64,000 nucleotides of DNA, taken from positions 5,704,001-5,768,000 of the forward strand of contig NZ_JAMZDZ010000001.1 in assembly GCF_024172085.1 (NCBI RefSeq), written 5' to 3'. Each line of letters opens with the position of its first letter. Position 1 is the first letter of the stretch. Made by a program: the position numbers and the translations under genes. The notes beneath the pieces are model-generated. The model searched no databases and was not told the DNA's origin. It saw only the letters and a list, made by a program, of their open reading frames with translations. This document shows, piece after piece, positions 52,065 to 60,330 of this stretch. Source of the DNA: Hamadaea flava. GTDB lineage: Bacteria > Actinomycetota > Actinomycetes > Mycobacteriales > Micromonosporaceae.

Positions 52065-54125
52065 TCAGGCGACGGCGTCGGGCGTCAACGCGCGACTGGG
52101 TTCGGCGATCATGCGAGCCCGCTCCTCGGCCACGGCACATGCGGTCTCGAGGTTGTCGACCGGCACCGGCCGGGCGATTCCGAACCCCTGCGCCTGGTCG
52201 CATCCGTAGTCGCGGAGGACAGCCAACGTTCGCAGGTCCTCCACGCCCTCGGCGGTGACGAAGAGACCCAGGTTGTGCGCCAGATCGATCGCGCTGCGTA
52301 CCAGCACGGCGTTGCCGGGATCGGTCGCCACGCGACGGGTGAGTGTCTGATCGACCTTGAGTTCGTCGGCGTTCAGTTGCCGGAGCTGGTGGAGCGAGCT
52401 GAAGCCGGTGCCGAAGTCGTCGATCGAGACCTGTACGCCGTCCCCCTGGACCTGGCGCAGCATGGCGAGCGCCTTGTCGGGGTCGGTCATCATGCTGCTC
52501 TCGGTGACCTCCAGCCGCAGCAGTGACGGCCGGAGTCCGGATTCGGCCAGCGCAGACCGCACCTGGTGCGCGAACTCCTCGTCGAGCAGACACTTGGGCG
52601 AGACGTTCACGGCGACTGTCACCGGGTTGTGCTCCTGCCAGGCCGCGGCGTCCCGGACGGCCAGCCGGAGCAGGTGGTAGGTGAGCGGTATCTCCAGGCG
52701 TCCGGACTCCGATATCGCGAGGAACGCCCCGGGCAGCAGCAGGCCGAGCCGAGGGTGCCGCCAGCGGACCAGAGCCTCGACCGCCGTGACCGAGGCGGTC
52801 GAGAGGCACACCTGAGGCTGGTAGTACAAGACGAGCTGGTCGTCGGGGTCACCGCCGTCCAGCAGGGCGCGCAGCTCCCCGAAGAGCGCCATCCGTTCGG
52901 GCCGTTCGGCGTCGAGCTGCGGGTCGTAGACGGCCACCGTCGAGCCGTCGGCCTTCGCTCGGTACATCGCCGCGTCGGCGCGACGTAGCAACGTCTCGGC
53001 GGTGGATGACTCGTCCGCGATGGCGAGGCCGATGCTGCCGCTCACCGCGGCCGGGCCGGCGGTCAGCCGGAAGTCCTGTCGCAGCGCGTCACCCACCTGC
53101 CGGGCGATGCCGGTCGCGGCTGCGACGCCGGCGACCGCGGGGAGGAGCACGGCGAACTCGTCGCCGCCGAGACGGGAGACGGTGTCGCCGGCCCGGAGCA
53201 GTACCTGCAGGCGTCGGCTGATCGCGGTGAGCAGTTCGTCGCCGGCGTGATGGCCGAGCGTGTCGTTCACGGACTTGAATTCGTTCAGGTCCACGATCAT
53301 GACGGCGGGCTGCGTGTCCTGCCGGCCGCGAAGCGCTGCTTCGAGCCGGCGCTGGAACAGCGCACGATTCGGCAGCCCGGTGAGCGGATCATGGAGGGCC
53401 AGGTGCTCGCTGGCGTCGGCCTCGACGACGAGCCGCCGCTGGTAGCCCAGCACCACGCGCCAGATGATGGCCACCAAGCCGAGCCCGATCGCGAATCCGG
53501 CCACCATCGTGATCAGGATCCGGGACTGGATGTGCTGTAGCTCGGAAGTGATGCGCTGGGCATCGCTGTGGTAGCCGTTCGCCACGTCGTCGATGTCGCG
53601 CTGCAGCGTGTAGTAGAGGGGCTGGACTTCCAGGCGATCGAATTGCCGGGAGGCCGGATCCTGATTGGCGACCTGGTTGATCAGTCGATCGGCGGAGTCG
53701 CGGAACGCGGCCTGTTCTTGACCCAACCGCGTGGCGTCGGCGGCGGCCGGCGGGAACCCCGACACCGCTGCCTTCTGCAGAACGGCCGCGGTCGCGTTGA
53801 CCGACTTCAGGTAGCGGGTGCGAGCGGCGTTGGAGGGCTCCAGCTGGTAACTGCGAATCTGGGCGGCCTCCAGCGCCACTGCCGCGCGGGCGTCGCTGAA
53901 CAGCGCGTCGAATGTCTGTGCCTGGCTCTGCCGAGCGGTCGCCTTGCTGGTCTGGAGACTGCCCCACAGGGTGAATCCGACCAGAGCCACCAGGACCATG
54001 GCCAGTGCGCCGGTGGTGAGCAGGCTTCGCGACCGACGGGCGCGGGCGTCCGTGCGAGAGCCATCCGTTGCCCGCACGACGAAGCGATCAACGGCCGCAT
54101 CAGATTTACGTCTATCTCTTGTCAT
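52065..54125 (-). CDS. Membrane GGDEF-EAL protein (cyclic-di-GMP turnover)
   Basis: A 686-residue inner-membrane signalling protein. A helix at about 35-57 and another at about 203-225 bound a periplasmic helical sensor region. The GGDEF domain keeps its active site (SRLGGDEFAV), with HDPLTGLPNRALF at its start. The EAL domain keeps VEALVRWRHP, VNVSPKCL, the DDFGTGFSS loop and TAEGVED. Both cyclase and phosphodiesterase signatures look intact. Divergent, with 116 bp between, from a binding lipoprotein gene that could feed it a ligand signal (inference). Confidence 0.93.
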   Translation of the reverse strand: MTRDRRKSDAAVDRFVVRATDGSRTDARARRSRSLLTTGALAMVLVALVGFTLWGSLQTSKATARQSQAQTFDALFSDARAAVALEAAQIRSYQLEPSNAARTRYLKSVNATAAVLQKAAVSGFPPAAADATRLGQEQAAFRDSADRLINQVANQDPASRQFDRLEVQPLYYTLQRDIDDVANGYHSDAQRITSELQHIQSRILITMVAGFAIGLGLVAIIWRVVLGYQRRLVVEADASEHLALHDPLTGLPNRALFQRRLEAALRGRQDTQPAVMIVDLNEFKSVNDTLGHHAGDELLTAISRRLQVLLRAGDTVSRLGGDEFAVLLPAVAGVAAATGIARQVGDALRQDFRLTAGPAAVSGSIGLAIADESSTAETLLRRADAAMYRAKADGSTVAVYDPQLDAERPERMALFGELRALLDGGDPDDQLVLYYQPQVCLSTASVTAVEALVRWRHPRLGLLLPGAFLAISESGRLEIPLTYHLLRLAVRDAAAWQEHNPVTVAVNVSPKCLLDEEFAHQVRSALAESGLRPSLLRLEVTESSMMTDPDKALAMLRQVQGDGVQVSIDDFGTGFSSLHQLRQLNADELKVDQTLTRRVATDPGNAVLVRSAIDLAHNLGLFVTAEGVEDLRTLAVLRDYGCDQAQGFGIARPVPVDNLETACAVAEERARMIAEPSRALTPDAVA

Positions 54126-54241
54126 TCCCGCCGCGTTCTCCTCCTGCAGCAGCTATGACCTGCGAAAACTTGCCTATGCGAAGGTTCGGGATCCGCGTCA
54201 AGGTGTGCAACACTACAGGACTGCCGGCGAAAGGTGAAAGC

Positions 54242-55414
54242 ATGCGTAGCGGACGAATCAGGCGCAGGATGCTGGCGGTTGCCGTCGTCCTCACCCTGGG
54301 CGTCACCGCTTGCGGCAGCGGTGGCCGAAGCAGTACGCCGACCACGTCGCCGGACGTCATCAGGCTCGGCGCGCTCATGCCGATGACCGGCGACAACGCG
54401 CCCTCGGCGGCGAACATCATTCCCGCTCTCACCATGGCGGCCGACCAGATCAACGCCGCGGGCGGCGTACTCGGGCGGCGGGTCGAGATCGTGACCGCGG
54501 ACGACGCGTGTGATCCAGAGACGGCCGTGAACCAGGCCAACGAAATGATCAAAAAGGACATCACCGTGTCCGTCGGCGGCTACTGCAGCAGCGCGACCGT
54601 GCCGACCCTCAGGATCTTCCACAACGCCGGCATCCCGATGGTCATCCCGGCGGCCAACTCCACGGACCTGATCTCCCCGCGGTACGACAACGTCTTCCTG
54701 CTGTCAGGTACGACGACGATCGAGGCGCAACGGGCGGTGGAGTGGATGCCCCACCTCGGCGGGCACAAGGTCGTCCTGGTCCATGACGGGACCAGCTTCT
54801 CGGAATCGGTCGCACAGGGCACCCGGGAGGCGGCCCGGAAGCCCGGCAGCGAGATCGAGGTGATCAGCGAGGCGCAGATCAGCCAGGGCGCCGACCACTA
54901 CGACGCGGTCGCCGCCCGGATCAAGGCGGCGCACGGCGACCTGGTCTTCTTCACCGGCTACTACGCCGAGGCGGGCAAGCTGATACGCGACCTGCGCGCG
55001 GCGGGCTACCAGGGCAAGGTCATGCTCTCGGACGGTGGCGTCAATCCGGCGGTGTTCCGTGGGGTCGACGCGTCGGCGTTCAACGGCACGTACGGCGTGG
55101 CCCTGCCGATGCCGGAGTTCCTGCCCGACCTTGCCGCCTGGTCGGCGAAGTATCGCGCAGTCGCCGGGCACGACGCGGGGCCGTTCACGCTTCAGGCGTA
55201 CGACGCGGTCCAGCTCGCGGTCAACGCGATCAAGCGGGCCGGCAGCCTCGATCGATCCGCGATCGGCACGGCGCTGGCCGAGACGCAGCCCGGCGACGTC
55301 GACCTGCTCACCGGGTCGGCCGGCTTCAACCCGGAAGGCACGCAGAAGAACGTGCGGTTCATGCTTCTCCGGCTCCAGGACGGCACCTTCGTCCAGGACC
55401 CGCTGTCCCGCTGA
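54242..55414 (+). CDS. Branched-chain-amino-acid-type ABC transporter substrate-binding lipoprotein
   Basis: A 390-residue exported lipoprotein: basic n-region, hydrophobic core and lipobox (VTAC, Cys24). The mature part is a type I periplasmic binding fold like LivJ (IRLGALMPMTGDNAPSAAN, AADQINAAGGVLGRRVEIVTADDACDPETAV, GHKVVLVHDGTSFSES). No permease or ATPase genes are nearby, so it is an orphan. ATG 54242 follows GAAAGGTGAAAGC. Together with the divergent GGDEF-EAL gene it may serve sensing rather than import. Confidence 0.88.
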   Translation: MRSGRIRRRMLAVAVVLTLGVTACGSGGRSSTPTTSPDVIRLGALMPMTGDNAPSAANIIPALTMAADQINAAGGVLGRRVEIVTADDACDPETAVNQANEMIKKDITVSVGGYCSSATVPTLRIFHNAGIPMVIPAANSTDLISPRYDNVFLLSGTTTIEAQRAVEWMPHLGGHKVVLVHDGTSFSESVAQGTREAARKPGSEIEVISEAQISQGADHYDAVAARIKAAHGDLVFFTGYYAEAGKLIRDLRAAGYQGKVMLSDGGVNPAVFRGVDASAFNGTYGVALPMPEFLPDLAAWSAKYRAVAGHDAGPFTLQAYDAVQLAVNAIKRAGSLDRSAIGTALAETQPGDVDLLTGSAGFNPEGTQKNVRFMLLRLQDGTFVQDPLSR

Positions 55415-55438
55415 CGGCCTCCGTCCCGGCCATTCGGC

Positions 55439-56974
55439 TCAGCGATCAAGGCTTTCCGTAGCCAAGGCTTGGAGTTGGGCACGTACCAGCTTTCCCACCG
55501 TGCTCCGCGGAAGATGGTCGACGAAGGTGACGGACGAGGGCGCCTGGTGGGACGCGAGGCGTTGCCGGCCGAAGGCGAGCAGTTCCTCCTCGGTCGCCGT
55601 CGACCCGGCCACCGGTACGACGACGGCGACCACCAGCTGGCGGCCGTCTCCGCTGACCACCTGCGTGACACCGGCGTCGGCGATCGACGGATGACCGATC
55701 AGCACCCGTTCCACCTCTGCTGGATAGACAGGTTCGCCGACGGAGAAGAACTGGTCGGCGATTCGGTCGACGATCCAGACGTACCCCTGCTCATCGACGC
55801 GCGCCGCGTCGCCGGTACGCAGCCAGCCCGTCGGAGTGATGGCCTCGCGGGTGGCCTCAGGTCGATTCCAGTACCCGGCCATCACGTTCGGACCGCGTAC
55901 AAGCAGCTCCCCGATCTCGCCCGCACCCACCACAGTCCCGTCGGCTGCCGCGATCTGGATGTCGACCAGCAGGGGTGGTTTCCCGGCCGAACCGATCTTG
56001 GTGAGCGAGCTGGCCGGATCGAGCAGGAGCGCGAGCGGTGCCGCCTCGGACAGTCCGTAGCCCTGCAACAGGGTCACCCCGCGGTCCAAGTATTGCCTGA
56101 TGAGGCGTTCGGGCACGGGAGCGCCGCCGGTGAGCATGAAGCGAACGCTGGACAAGTCGACCAATGGCCAGGCCGTCGCCCGGGTCAGCGCGTCTAGGAG
56201 GTCGGGATTGCCGAAGCCCACGGTCACCTGGTGACGCTGCATCGCCAGCAGGATCGCCTCGGGACTCGTGCCTTCCGGAACGACCACCGTTCCGCCCAGG
56301 AAGAGGACGGGCAGGACGTTCACGCCGGTACCGCCGACGCGGAAGAACGGAGCGATCGCCACCGTCACGTCGTCGCCGCGAAGATCCGCGCAGGTGAGCA
56401 GGTTGACCACGTTCCACGTCACGTTCGCGTGGGTGAGTGCGATCGCCTTGGGCGATCCGGTCGTGCCGGAGGTATGCGGAAGCAGGCAGATGTCGTCCAT
56501 CTCGACCGGTACGTCCAGGGCAGCGTCGGGCGACTCGGCCATGAGCGTCTCGAAGTCGAGCGCCGTGTCGGCGGAGCCCGCTAACGCGATCCGATGGCGG
56601 ACCGAAGCCGGCGTCGAGACGGCATCAGCCGCGTCATGCTGAATCAGAACCGTCGGAGCCGTCTCATCCAGGGCTGCACGGACTTGACTCGCCGCGAACT
56701 GGTGATTGACCGGGGCCAGCGCCGCGCCCACCAGTCCACAGGAGAACAGCGACTCGAGGTACGCCGGATGATTCGGTCCTATCCACCCGACCCGATCGCC
56801 GCGTTCCACGCCCAGGCGCAGCAGACCGTTGGCCAGCCGTCGAATCCGACCGGCCAGCTCAGCGTAGGTCAGCGACCGGCCGTTCCCGATCAACGCGACG
56901 CGATCCGGCGACACCCTCGCCCGGCGTTCGATCCACGAACCGACCCCGACGTTGGCGGCAGGTGTAGCGGCCAT
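55439..56974 (-). CDS. AMP-dependent synthetase (acyl-CoA synthetase-like)
   Basis: A 511-residue ANL enzyme. ATP loop LPHTSGTTGSPKAIALTH, A5 LLQGYGLSEAAPLALLL, A7 TGWLRTGDAARVDEQGYVWIVDRI and A10 PRSTVGKLVRAQL with the catalytic Lys. It activates a carboxylate by adenylation and probably passes it to CoA; chain-length or acid preference cannot be told. The usual A8 Arg/Lys-rich loop reads IADQFFSVGEPVYPAEVE, slightly unusual at the K/S position. ATG 56974 is preferred; longer starts would run into the tRNA region. Convergent with the binding-protein gene, 24 bp apart. Confidence 0.88.
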   Translation of the reverse strand: MAATPAANVGVGSWIERRARVSPDRVALIGNGRSLTYAELAGRIRRLANGLLRLGVERGDRVGWIGPNHPAYLESLFSCGLVGAALAPVNHQFAASQVRAALDETAPTVLIQHDAADAVSTPASVRHRIALAGSADTALDFETLMAESPDAALDVPVEMDDICLLPHTSGTTGSPKAIALTHANVTWNVVNLLTCADLRGDDVTVAIAPFFRVGGTGVNVLPVLFLGGTVVVPEGTSPEAILLAMQRHQVTVGFGNPDLLDALTRATAWPLVDLSSVRFMLTGGAPVPERLIRQYLDRGVTLLQGYGLSEAAPLALLLDPASSLTKIGSAGKPPLLVDIQIAAADGTVVGAGEIGELLVRGPNVMAGYWNRPEATREAITPTGWLRTGDAARVDEQGYVWIVDRIADQFFSVGEPVYPAEVERVLIGHPSIADAGVTQVVSGDGRQLVVAVVVPVAGSTATEEELLAFGRQRLASHQAPSSVTFVDHLPRSTVGKLVRAQLQALATESLDR

Positions 56975-57058
56975 GGCCCAGCGTATCCACGGCCGGAACC
57001 GGTCCGAGCCAAAACACCGATGCCTGCCTGCCGGCAGTTCGAGCAAGGGAACTTGTGG

Positions 57059-57140
57059 TGCGGAAGGGGGGACTCGAACCCCCACGCCCGAAGGCACCGG
57101 TACCTAAAACCGGGGCGTCTGCCAATTCCGCCACTCCCGC
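57059..57140 (-). tRNA. tRNA-Leu(UAG)
   Basis: The minus strand folds as a class II tRNA. The acceptor stem GCGGGAG pairs with CTTCCGC (one G-U), the anticodon stem CCGGT/ACCGG encloses loop TTTAGGT (anticodon UAG, reading CUA), the variable arm is long (GTGCCTTCGGGCGT), and the T arm is GGGGGTTCGAGTCCCCC. A73 is present; CCA is not encoded. Length is 82 nt. Confidence 0.95.
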
Positions 57141-57228
57141 GCAACCCCCGCAGTGTAGACGTTCGCCGACCCGGGGTCATCGCGCCGCCCGCACCGTCCC
57201 CCGTTCGCGAAGTCGATCAGTCCGTCGG

Positions 57229-57297
57229 GGGAACGATCAGGGTCGCCGGGGCACGACACGCCGGTCGATCACGACCGTTAGTTCATGATCGCGCGGA
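57229..57297. repeat. Repeat family B, copy 2
   Basis: A 69-bp unit from GGGAACGATCAGGGTCG to TTCATGATCGCGCGGA, nearly identical to the copy at 60217-60285. It contains the small hairpin GGTCG-ATCA-CGACC. It lies between the tRNA and the 3' end of the MarR gene. Confidence 0.75.
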
Positions 57298-57335
57298 CAG
57301 AGCGAGGGGAGAGCGAGCGCCGCGTGGCGCGAGCG

Positions 57336-57830
57336 TCACGAGCGGGAAGCGGCGAGCAGATCGCGAAGCAGATCCGCGAGCTGCTGACGCGCGGAAGGAG
57401 CGAGGTGCGAAAGCACCGAGCGCTGAACCTCGAGCCCGGCGGCGACAGCGTCGTCGATGAGGGCGCGCCCGCGTTCGGTGAGCTGGGCGCGGAGCGACCG
57501 GCGATCGGTCGGGTCCGGCGTACGCGTGATCAGGCCGGCCTTCTCGAGTTTGTCGAGCCGCCCGGTCATCCCCCCGGTGGTGAGCATGAGGGTGTCGGAG
57601 AGCTGCTTGGGGGACAGGTCGTAGGGTGCGCCGGCTCGTCGCAGGGTCGCCAGCACATCGAATTCGCCGCGGCCGATGCCGAACCGGTTGTACACCTTTT
57701 CCATCTGGTCGCCCATGGTCCCGGCGATCCGGTAGATCCGGCCGAAGACCTCCATCGGGAGCAGGTCGTCGAGGTCGCTGCGTTCGGTGCGCCACTGCTC
57801 GATGATCGCGTCCACGCCGTCCTGTCGCAT
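57336..57830 (-). CDS. MarR-family transcriptional regulator
   Basis: A 164-residue winged-helix regulator. HTH about 65-95 (LSPKQLSDTLMLTTGGMTGRLDKLEKAGLI) and wing with RTPDPTDRRSLRAQLTERG. Divergent from an MFS/EamA transporter pair with 73 bp between start codons. That gap contains its own TAGCCT box, tandem GCTAGCAC motifs and an inverted repeat over the transporter promoter, so repression of the exporters and of itself is likely. The effector is presumably an exported compound. Confidence 0.9.
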   Translation of the reverse strand: MRQDGVDAIIEQWRTERSDLDDLLPMEVFGRIYRIAGTMGDQMEKVYNRFGIGRGEFDVLATLRRAGAPYDLSPKQLSDTLMLTTGGMTGRLDKLEKAGLITRTPDPTDRRSLRAQLTERGRALIDDAVAAGLEVQRSVLSHLAPSARQQLADLLRDLLAASRS

Positions 57831-57835
57831 GCCTC

Positions 57836-57841
57836 AGGCTA
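57836..57841 (-). promoter_or_regulatory. -10 box (TAGCCT) of the second MarR gene
   Basis: On the minus strand TAGCCT ends 5 nt before the ATG at 57830. It overlaps the first of two GCTAGCAC motifs. Confidence 0.4.
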
Positions 57842-57860
57842 GCACGAAGCTAGCACGGAA
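57838..57860. promoter_or_regulatory. Tandem GCTAGCACG-GAA motifs, candidate operator
   Basis: GCTAGCACGAA is followed at once by GCTAGCACGGAA. Each contains the palindrome GCTAGC, and a related ACTAGCTT follows. They cover the MarR gene's own promoter. Confidence 0.45.
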
Positions 57861-57869
57861 GATACTAGC

Positions 57870-57900
57870 TTGACAGTAACTAGCTTAGTGCTAAGTTACT
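57870..57900 (+). promoter_or_regulatory. Promoter and overlapping inverted repeat of the MFS/EamA unit
   Basis: TTGACA (57870-57875) and TAAGTT (57892-57897) are 16 bp apart, and TAAGTT ends 6 nt before the ATG at 57904, giving a leaderless transcript. AGTAAC (57875-57880) and GTTACT (57895-57900), with inner TTAG/CTAA, form an inverted repeat lying exactly over this promoter, a good MarR site. Confidence 0.6.
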
Positions 57901-57903
57901 GGC

Positions 57904-59169
57904 ATGCTAAATGAGTCGAGCGCGTCCAACGGGCAAGCGCTGAGCAAGCGGGCCGAGCGCGGGTTGATCGCCGGGATGCTGGTCGACGCCATCGGATCGG
58001 GGATGTACGTCCCGTTCAGCCTGATCTTCTTCCAGCGGGTGACCGGCCTGTCCCTGGCTGCGATCGGCGCGGTGCTGACCGTCACCGGGTTCGTCGGGAT
58101 GGCCGCACTACCGCTGGCGGGCACGCTCGTCGACCGGTTCGGCGCCCACCGCACCCGCCAGGCCGTCTACCTGCTACGCGGGCTCGGCTTCCTCGCGTAC
58201 CCGTTGGGAACGAGCCTCGGCGCCTTCGCCGCCATCGCGACCGTGAGCGCCGCGGGGGAGCGCGCCTTTCCCGCGATCCAGCAGGCGCTGATCGGCGAGG
58301 TCGCGACGGGCGAGCAGCGTGACCGGCTGATGGCGCTGACGCGCAGCGTCCGCAACGGCGGGCTGGGGGCGGGTGGCCTGCTCGCGGCCGCGGTGATCGC
58401 GCTCGCGGGCGACACCGGATTCGTGATCGCCGCGTGGCTCAACGGCGCGAGTTTCTTCCTCGCCGCGCTGCTCGCGGTGGGGATCAAGACCGTCAAAGCT
58501 CCAGTCGTACGCGAGAAGGCAAGCTATCGAGCAGTGCTCCGCGACGGCCCGTTCGCCGCGTTGACGGGCGCGAACTTCCTGATCGCCTTGGGCTACGCCG
58601 CGCTGACGATGCTGCTGCCAGCCTATGTGGTCAGTGAGTTCGGGCTGTCGGCGTCGGTCGCCGGACCGCTGTTCGCGGTGAACACGGCGCTGTGCGCGTT
58701 CGCCGGGGTGCCGGTCGGCCGATTCACCCGCAGGTACGCCCGCCACACGAGGGTCGCGGCCGTCGGCTCGCTGCTGTTCGCCGGCGCCTTCATCGGGTAC
58801 GCCCTGCTCGGCTCGCTGCCCCGGCAGGTGCTGATGGTCAGCCTGATCCTGTTGCTGGTGCTGTACACGGCCGGTGAACTGGTGCACAGCCCGAGCGCTG
58901 GGGCGCTGTCGGTGAGCGCCGCGCCGGACAATGCACGGGGTCGGTACCTGGCGACGTACCAGCTGTCGTGGGCGCTGTCGTCGACCGTCGCGCCGGGGTT
59001 GTTCACCGCGTTGCTGGCGATCGACGGGCGGCTGCCGTGGTTGGCGCTGGCGGTCAGCTCGGCCGCCGGGGCGGCGATCCTGATCGGACTGGAACGCCGG
59101 TTGCCCGCCGACGCCGTCTACACCCGTCCGGTCGTGTCGACGCCGCGTGACCTGGCGGTGGCCCGATGA
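57904..59169 (+). CDS. MFS transporter under MarR control
   Basis: A 421-residue transporter with about 12 helices. GTLVDRFGAHRTRQAVYL is the loop 2-3 motif; a cytoplasmic loop near 195-210 (VKAPVVREKASYRAVLRDGP) splits the halves. The sequence is like actinobacterial drug exporters, without a definite substrate. ATG 57904 lies 6 nt after a -10 box, so translation is leaderless. Ends in ATGA overlap with the EamA gene. Confidence 0.87.
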   Translation: MLNESSASNGQALSKRAERGLIAGMLVDAIGSGMYVPFSLIFFQRVTGLSLAAIGAVLTVTGFVGMAALPLAGTLVDRFGAHRTRQAVYLLRGLGFLAYPLGTSLGAFAAIATVSAAGERAFPAIQQALIGEVATGEQRDRLMALTRSVRNGGLGAGGLLAAAVIALAGDTGFVIAAWLNGASFFLAALLAVGIKTVKAPVVREKASYRAVLRDGPFAALTGANFLIALGYAALTMLLPAYVVSEFGLSASVAGPLFAVNTALCAFAGVPVGRFTRRYARHTRVAAVGSLLFAGAFIGYALLGSLPRQVLMVSLILLLVLYTAGELVHSPSAGALSVSAAPDNARGRYLATYQLSWALSSTVAPGLFTALLAIDGRLPWLALAVSSAAGAAILIGLERRLPADAVYTRPVVSTPRDLAVAR

Positions 59170-60053
59170 GACTGCTGCTGACCGCGCTCGCCCCGCTCGC
59201 CTGGGGCTCAACGTACGCCGTCACGACCCAACTGCTCCCGGCCGACCGGCCGCTGCTGGCGGGAATGCTGCGGGCGCTGCCGGCCGGGCTGCTTCTGCTG
59301 CTGCTCACCCGGAAACTGCCCAGCGGACGCTGGTGGGGCAAGGCGTTCGTGCTCGGGGTGCTCAACATCGGGGCGTTCTTCCCGCTGCTCTTCCTGGCGG
59401 CGTACCGGTTGCCGGGCGGCGTCGCCGCGGTGCTCGGCTCGGTGCAGCCGCTGATCGTCATCGGGCTCTCCGCTTTCCTGCTGAACCAGCGACCGCTCCT
59501 GCGGGCCGTCGCCGCTGGGGCGATCGGCGTACTCGGGGTCGCGCTGGTGGTCCTGCGTCCGGGTGCCTCGTTCGACGCCGTCGGTCTCGCCGCGGGACTG
59601 GTCGGGGCGGCCGCGATGGCGGCGGGAACGGTGTTGTCCAAGCGATGGGGCCGGCCCGACGGAGTGAACGCCCTGACGACGACGGCGTGGCAGCTCACCG
59701 CGGGCGGACTCGTGATCGTCCCGTTGGCGCTGCTCATCGAGGGCGCCCCGCCAGCCCTGTCGCTGACCAACATCGCCGGGTACGCCTACCTCGCGACGGT
59801 GAACACGGCGGTGGCGTACTGGCTCTGGTTCCGGGGACTGGCAGCGCTGCCGGCGAGTTCGGCCGGCTTCCTCGGGCTGCTCAGCCCGGTCGCCGCGATG
59901 ATCATCGGGTGGGCTGCGCTGGGACAGGCGCTGGCGCCGGTGCAGGTCGTCGGGGCGGTCGTCGCCCTCGGCGCTACCGTCGCCGGCGCGCTCGTCGCCG
60001 CGCGTCCCACTCCCGCCCCGCTGCCGTCGCCGTCGCTCGCCGCTCCGCGCTGA
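59166..60053 (+). CDS. EamA-family (DMT superfamily) transporter
   Basis: A 295-residue protein with ten hydrophobic helices in two EamA repeats: LLTALAPLAWGSTYAVTTQLLP begins the first, LAAGLVGAAAMAAGTVLSKRWG the second, with ATVNTAVAYWLWFRGLAALPAS near the end. DMT exporters of this type export amino acids or small metabolites. Coupled to the MFS gene by a 4-bp overlap, so both answer to the MarR regulator. Confidence 0.88.
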   Translation: MRLLLTALAPLAWGSTYAVTTQLLPADRPLLAGMLRALPAGLLLLLLTRKLPSGRWWGKAFVLGVLNIGAFFPLLFLAAYRLPGGVAAVLGSVQPLIVIGLSAFLLNQRPLLRAVAAGAIGVLGVALVVLRPGASFDAVGLAAGLVGAAAMAAGTVLSKRWGRPDGVNALTTTAWQLTAGGLVIVPLALLIEGAPPALSLTNIAGYAYLATVNTAVAYWLWFRGLAALPASSAGFLGLLSPVAAMIIGWAALGQALAPVQVVGAVVALGATVAGALVAARPTPAPLPSPSLAAPR

Positions 60054-60073
60054 CCCGGCGTGCAGTGGGGACC

Positions 60074-60135
60074 CACGACTGTGACGTTGCGCAGGCATCG
60101 CTGGCTCGGGATACCTGCGCACCGTCACAGTCGTG
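60074..60135. terminator. Long inverted repeat after the EamA gene
   Basis: CACGACTGTGACG, TGCGCAGG and ATC pair with their complements on the far side of a 10-nt loop; two single mismatches in 26 bp. Located at the convergent EamA/peroxiredoxin junction. Confidence 0.65.
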
Positions 60136-60216
60136 CCGTGCCTCCCGAGTGCCCCGGACTCGAGGCGCTCACCGAGCATCGGGCAGTGGCTCACGACGAG
60201 TTGATCATGCTCGCGC

Positions 60217-60285
60217 GGGAACGATCAGGGTCGCGCGGACACGACACGCCGGTCGATCACGACCGATAGTTCATGATCGCGCGGA
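60217..60285. repeat. Repeat family B, copy 3
   Basis: A 69-bp unit nearly identical to the copy at 57229-57297, and matching the inverse copy near 22.04 kb. Confidence 0.75.
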
Positions 60286-60325
60286 AAGCATGGAAAGCAC
60301 GGAAAGCGCGGAAAGCGCGGAAAGA
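60281..60325. repeat. 9-bp tandem repeat, five units
   Basis: Units GCGGAAAGC, ATGGAAAGC, ACGGAAAGC, GCGGAAAGC and GCGGAAAGA follow without gaps, next to family B copy 3 and 6 bp from the stop of the peroxiredoxin gene. Confidence 0.7.
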
Positions 60326-60330
60326 GAGGG

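Noticed and set aside
57059-57140. tRNA-Leu as the attachment site of an inserted element
   Set aside because: No integrase lies next to it and I see no partial duplicate of its 3' end in the window.
60054-60330. Small rightward gene between EamA and bcp
   Set aside because: The region is wholly made of an inverted repeat, a family B copy and a 9-bp tandem repeat.
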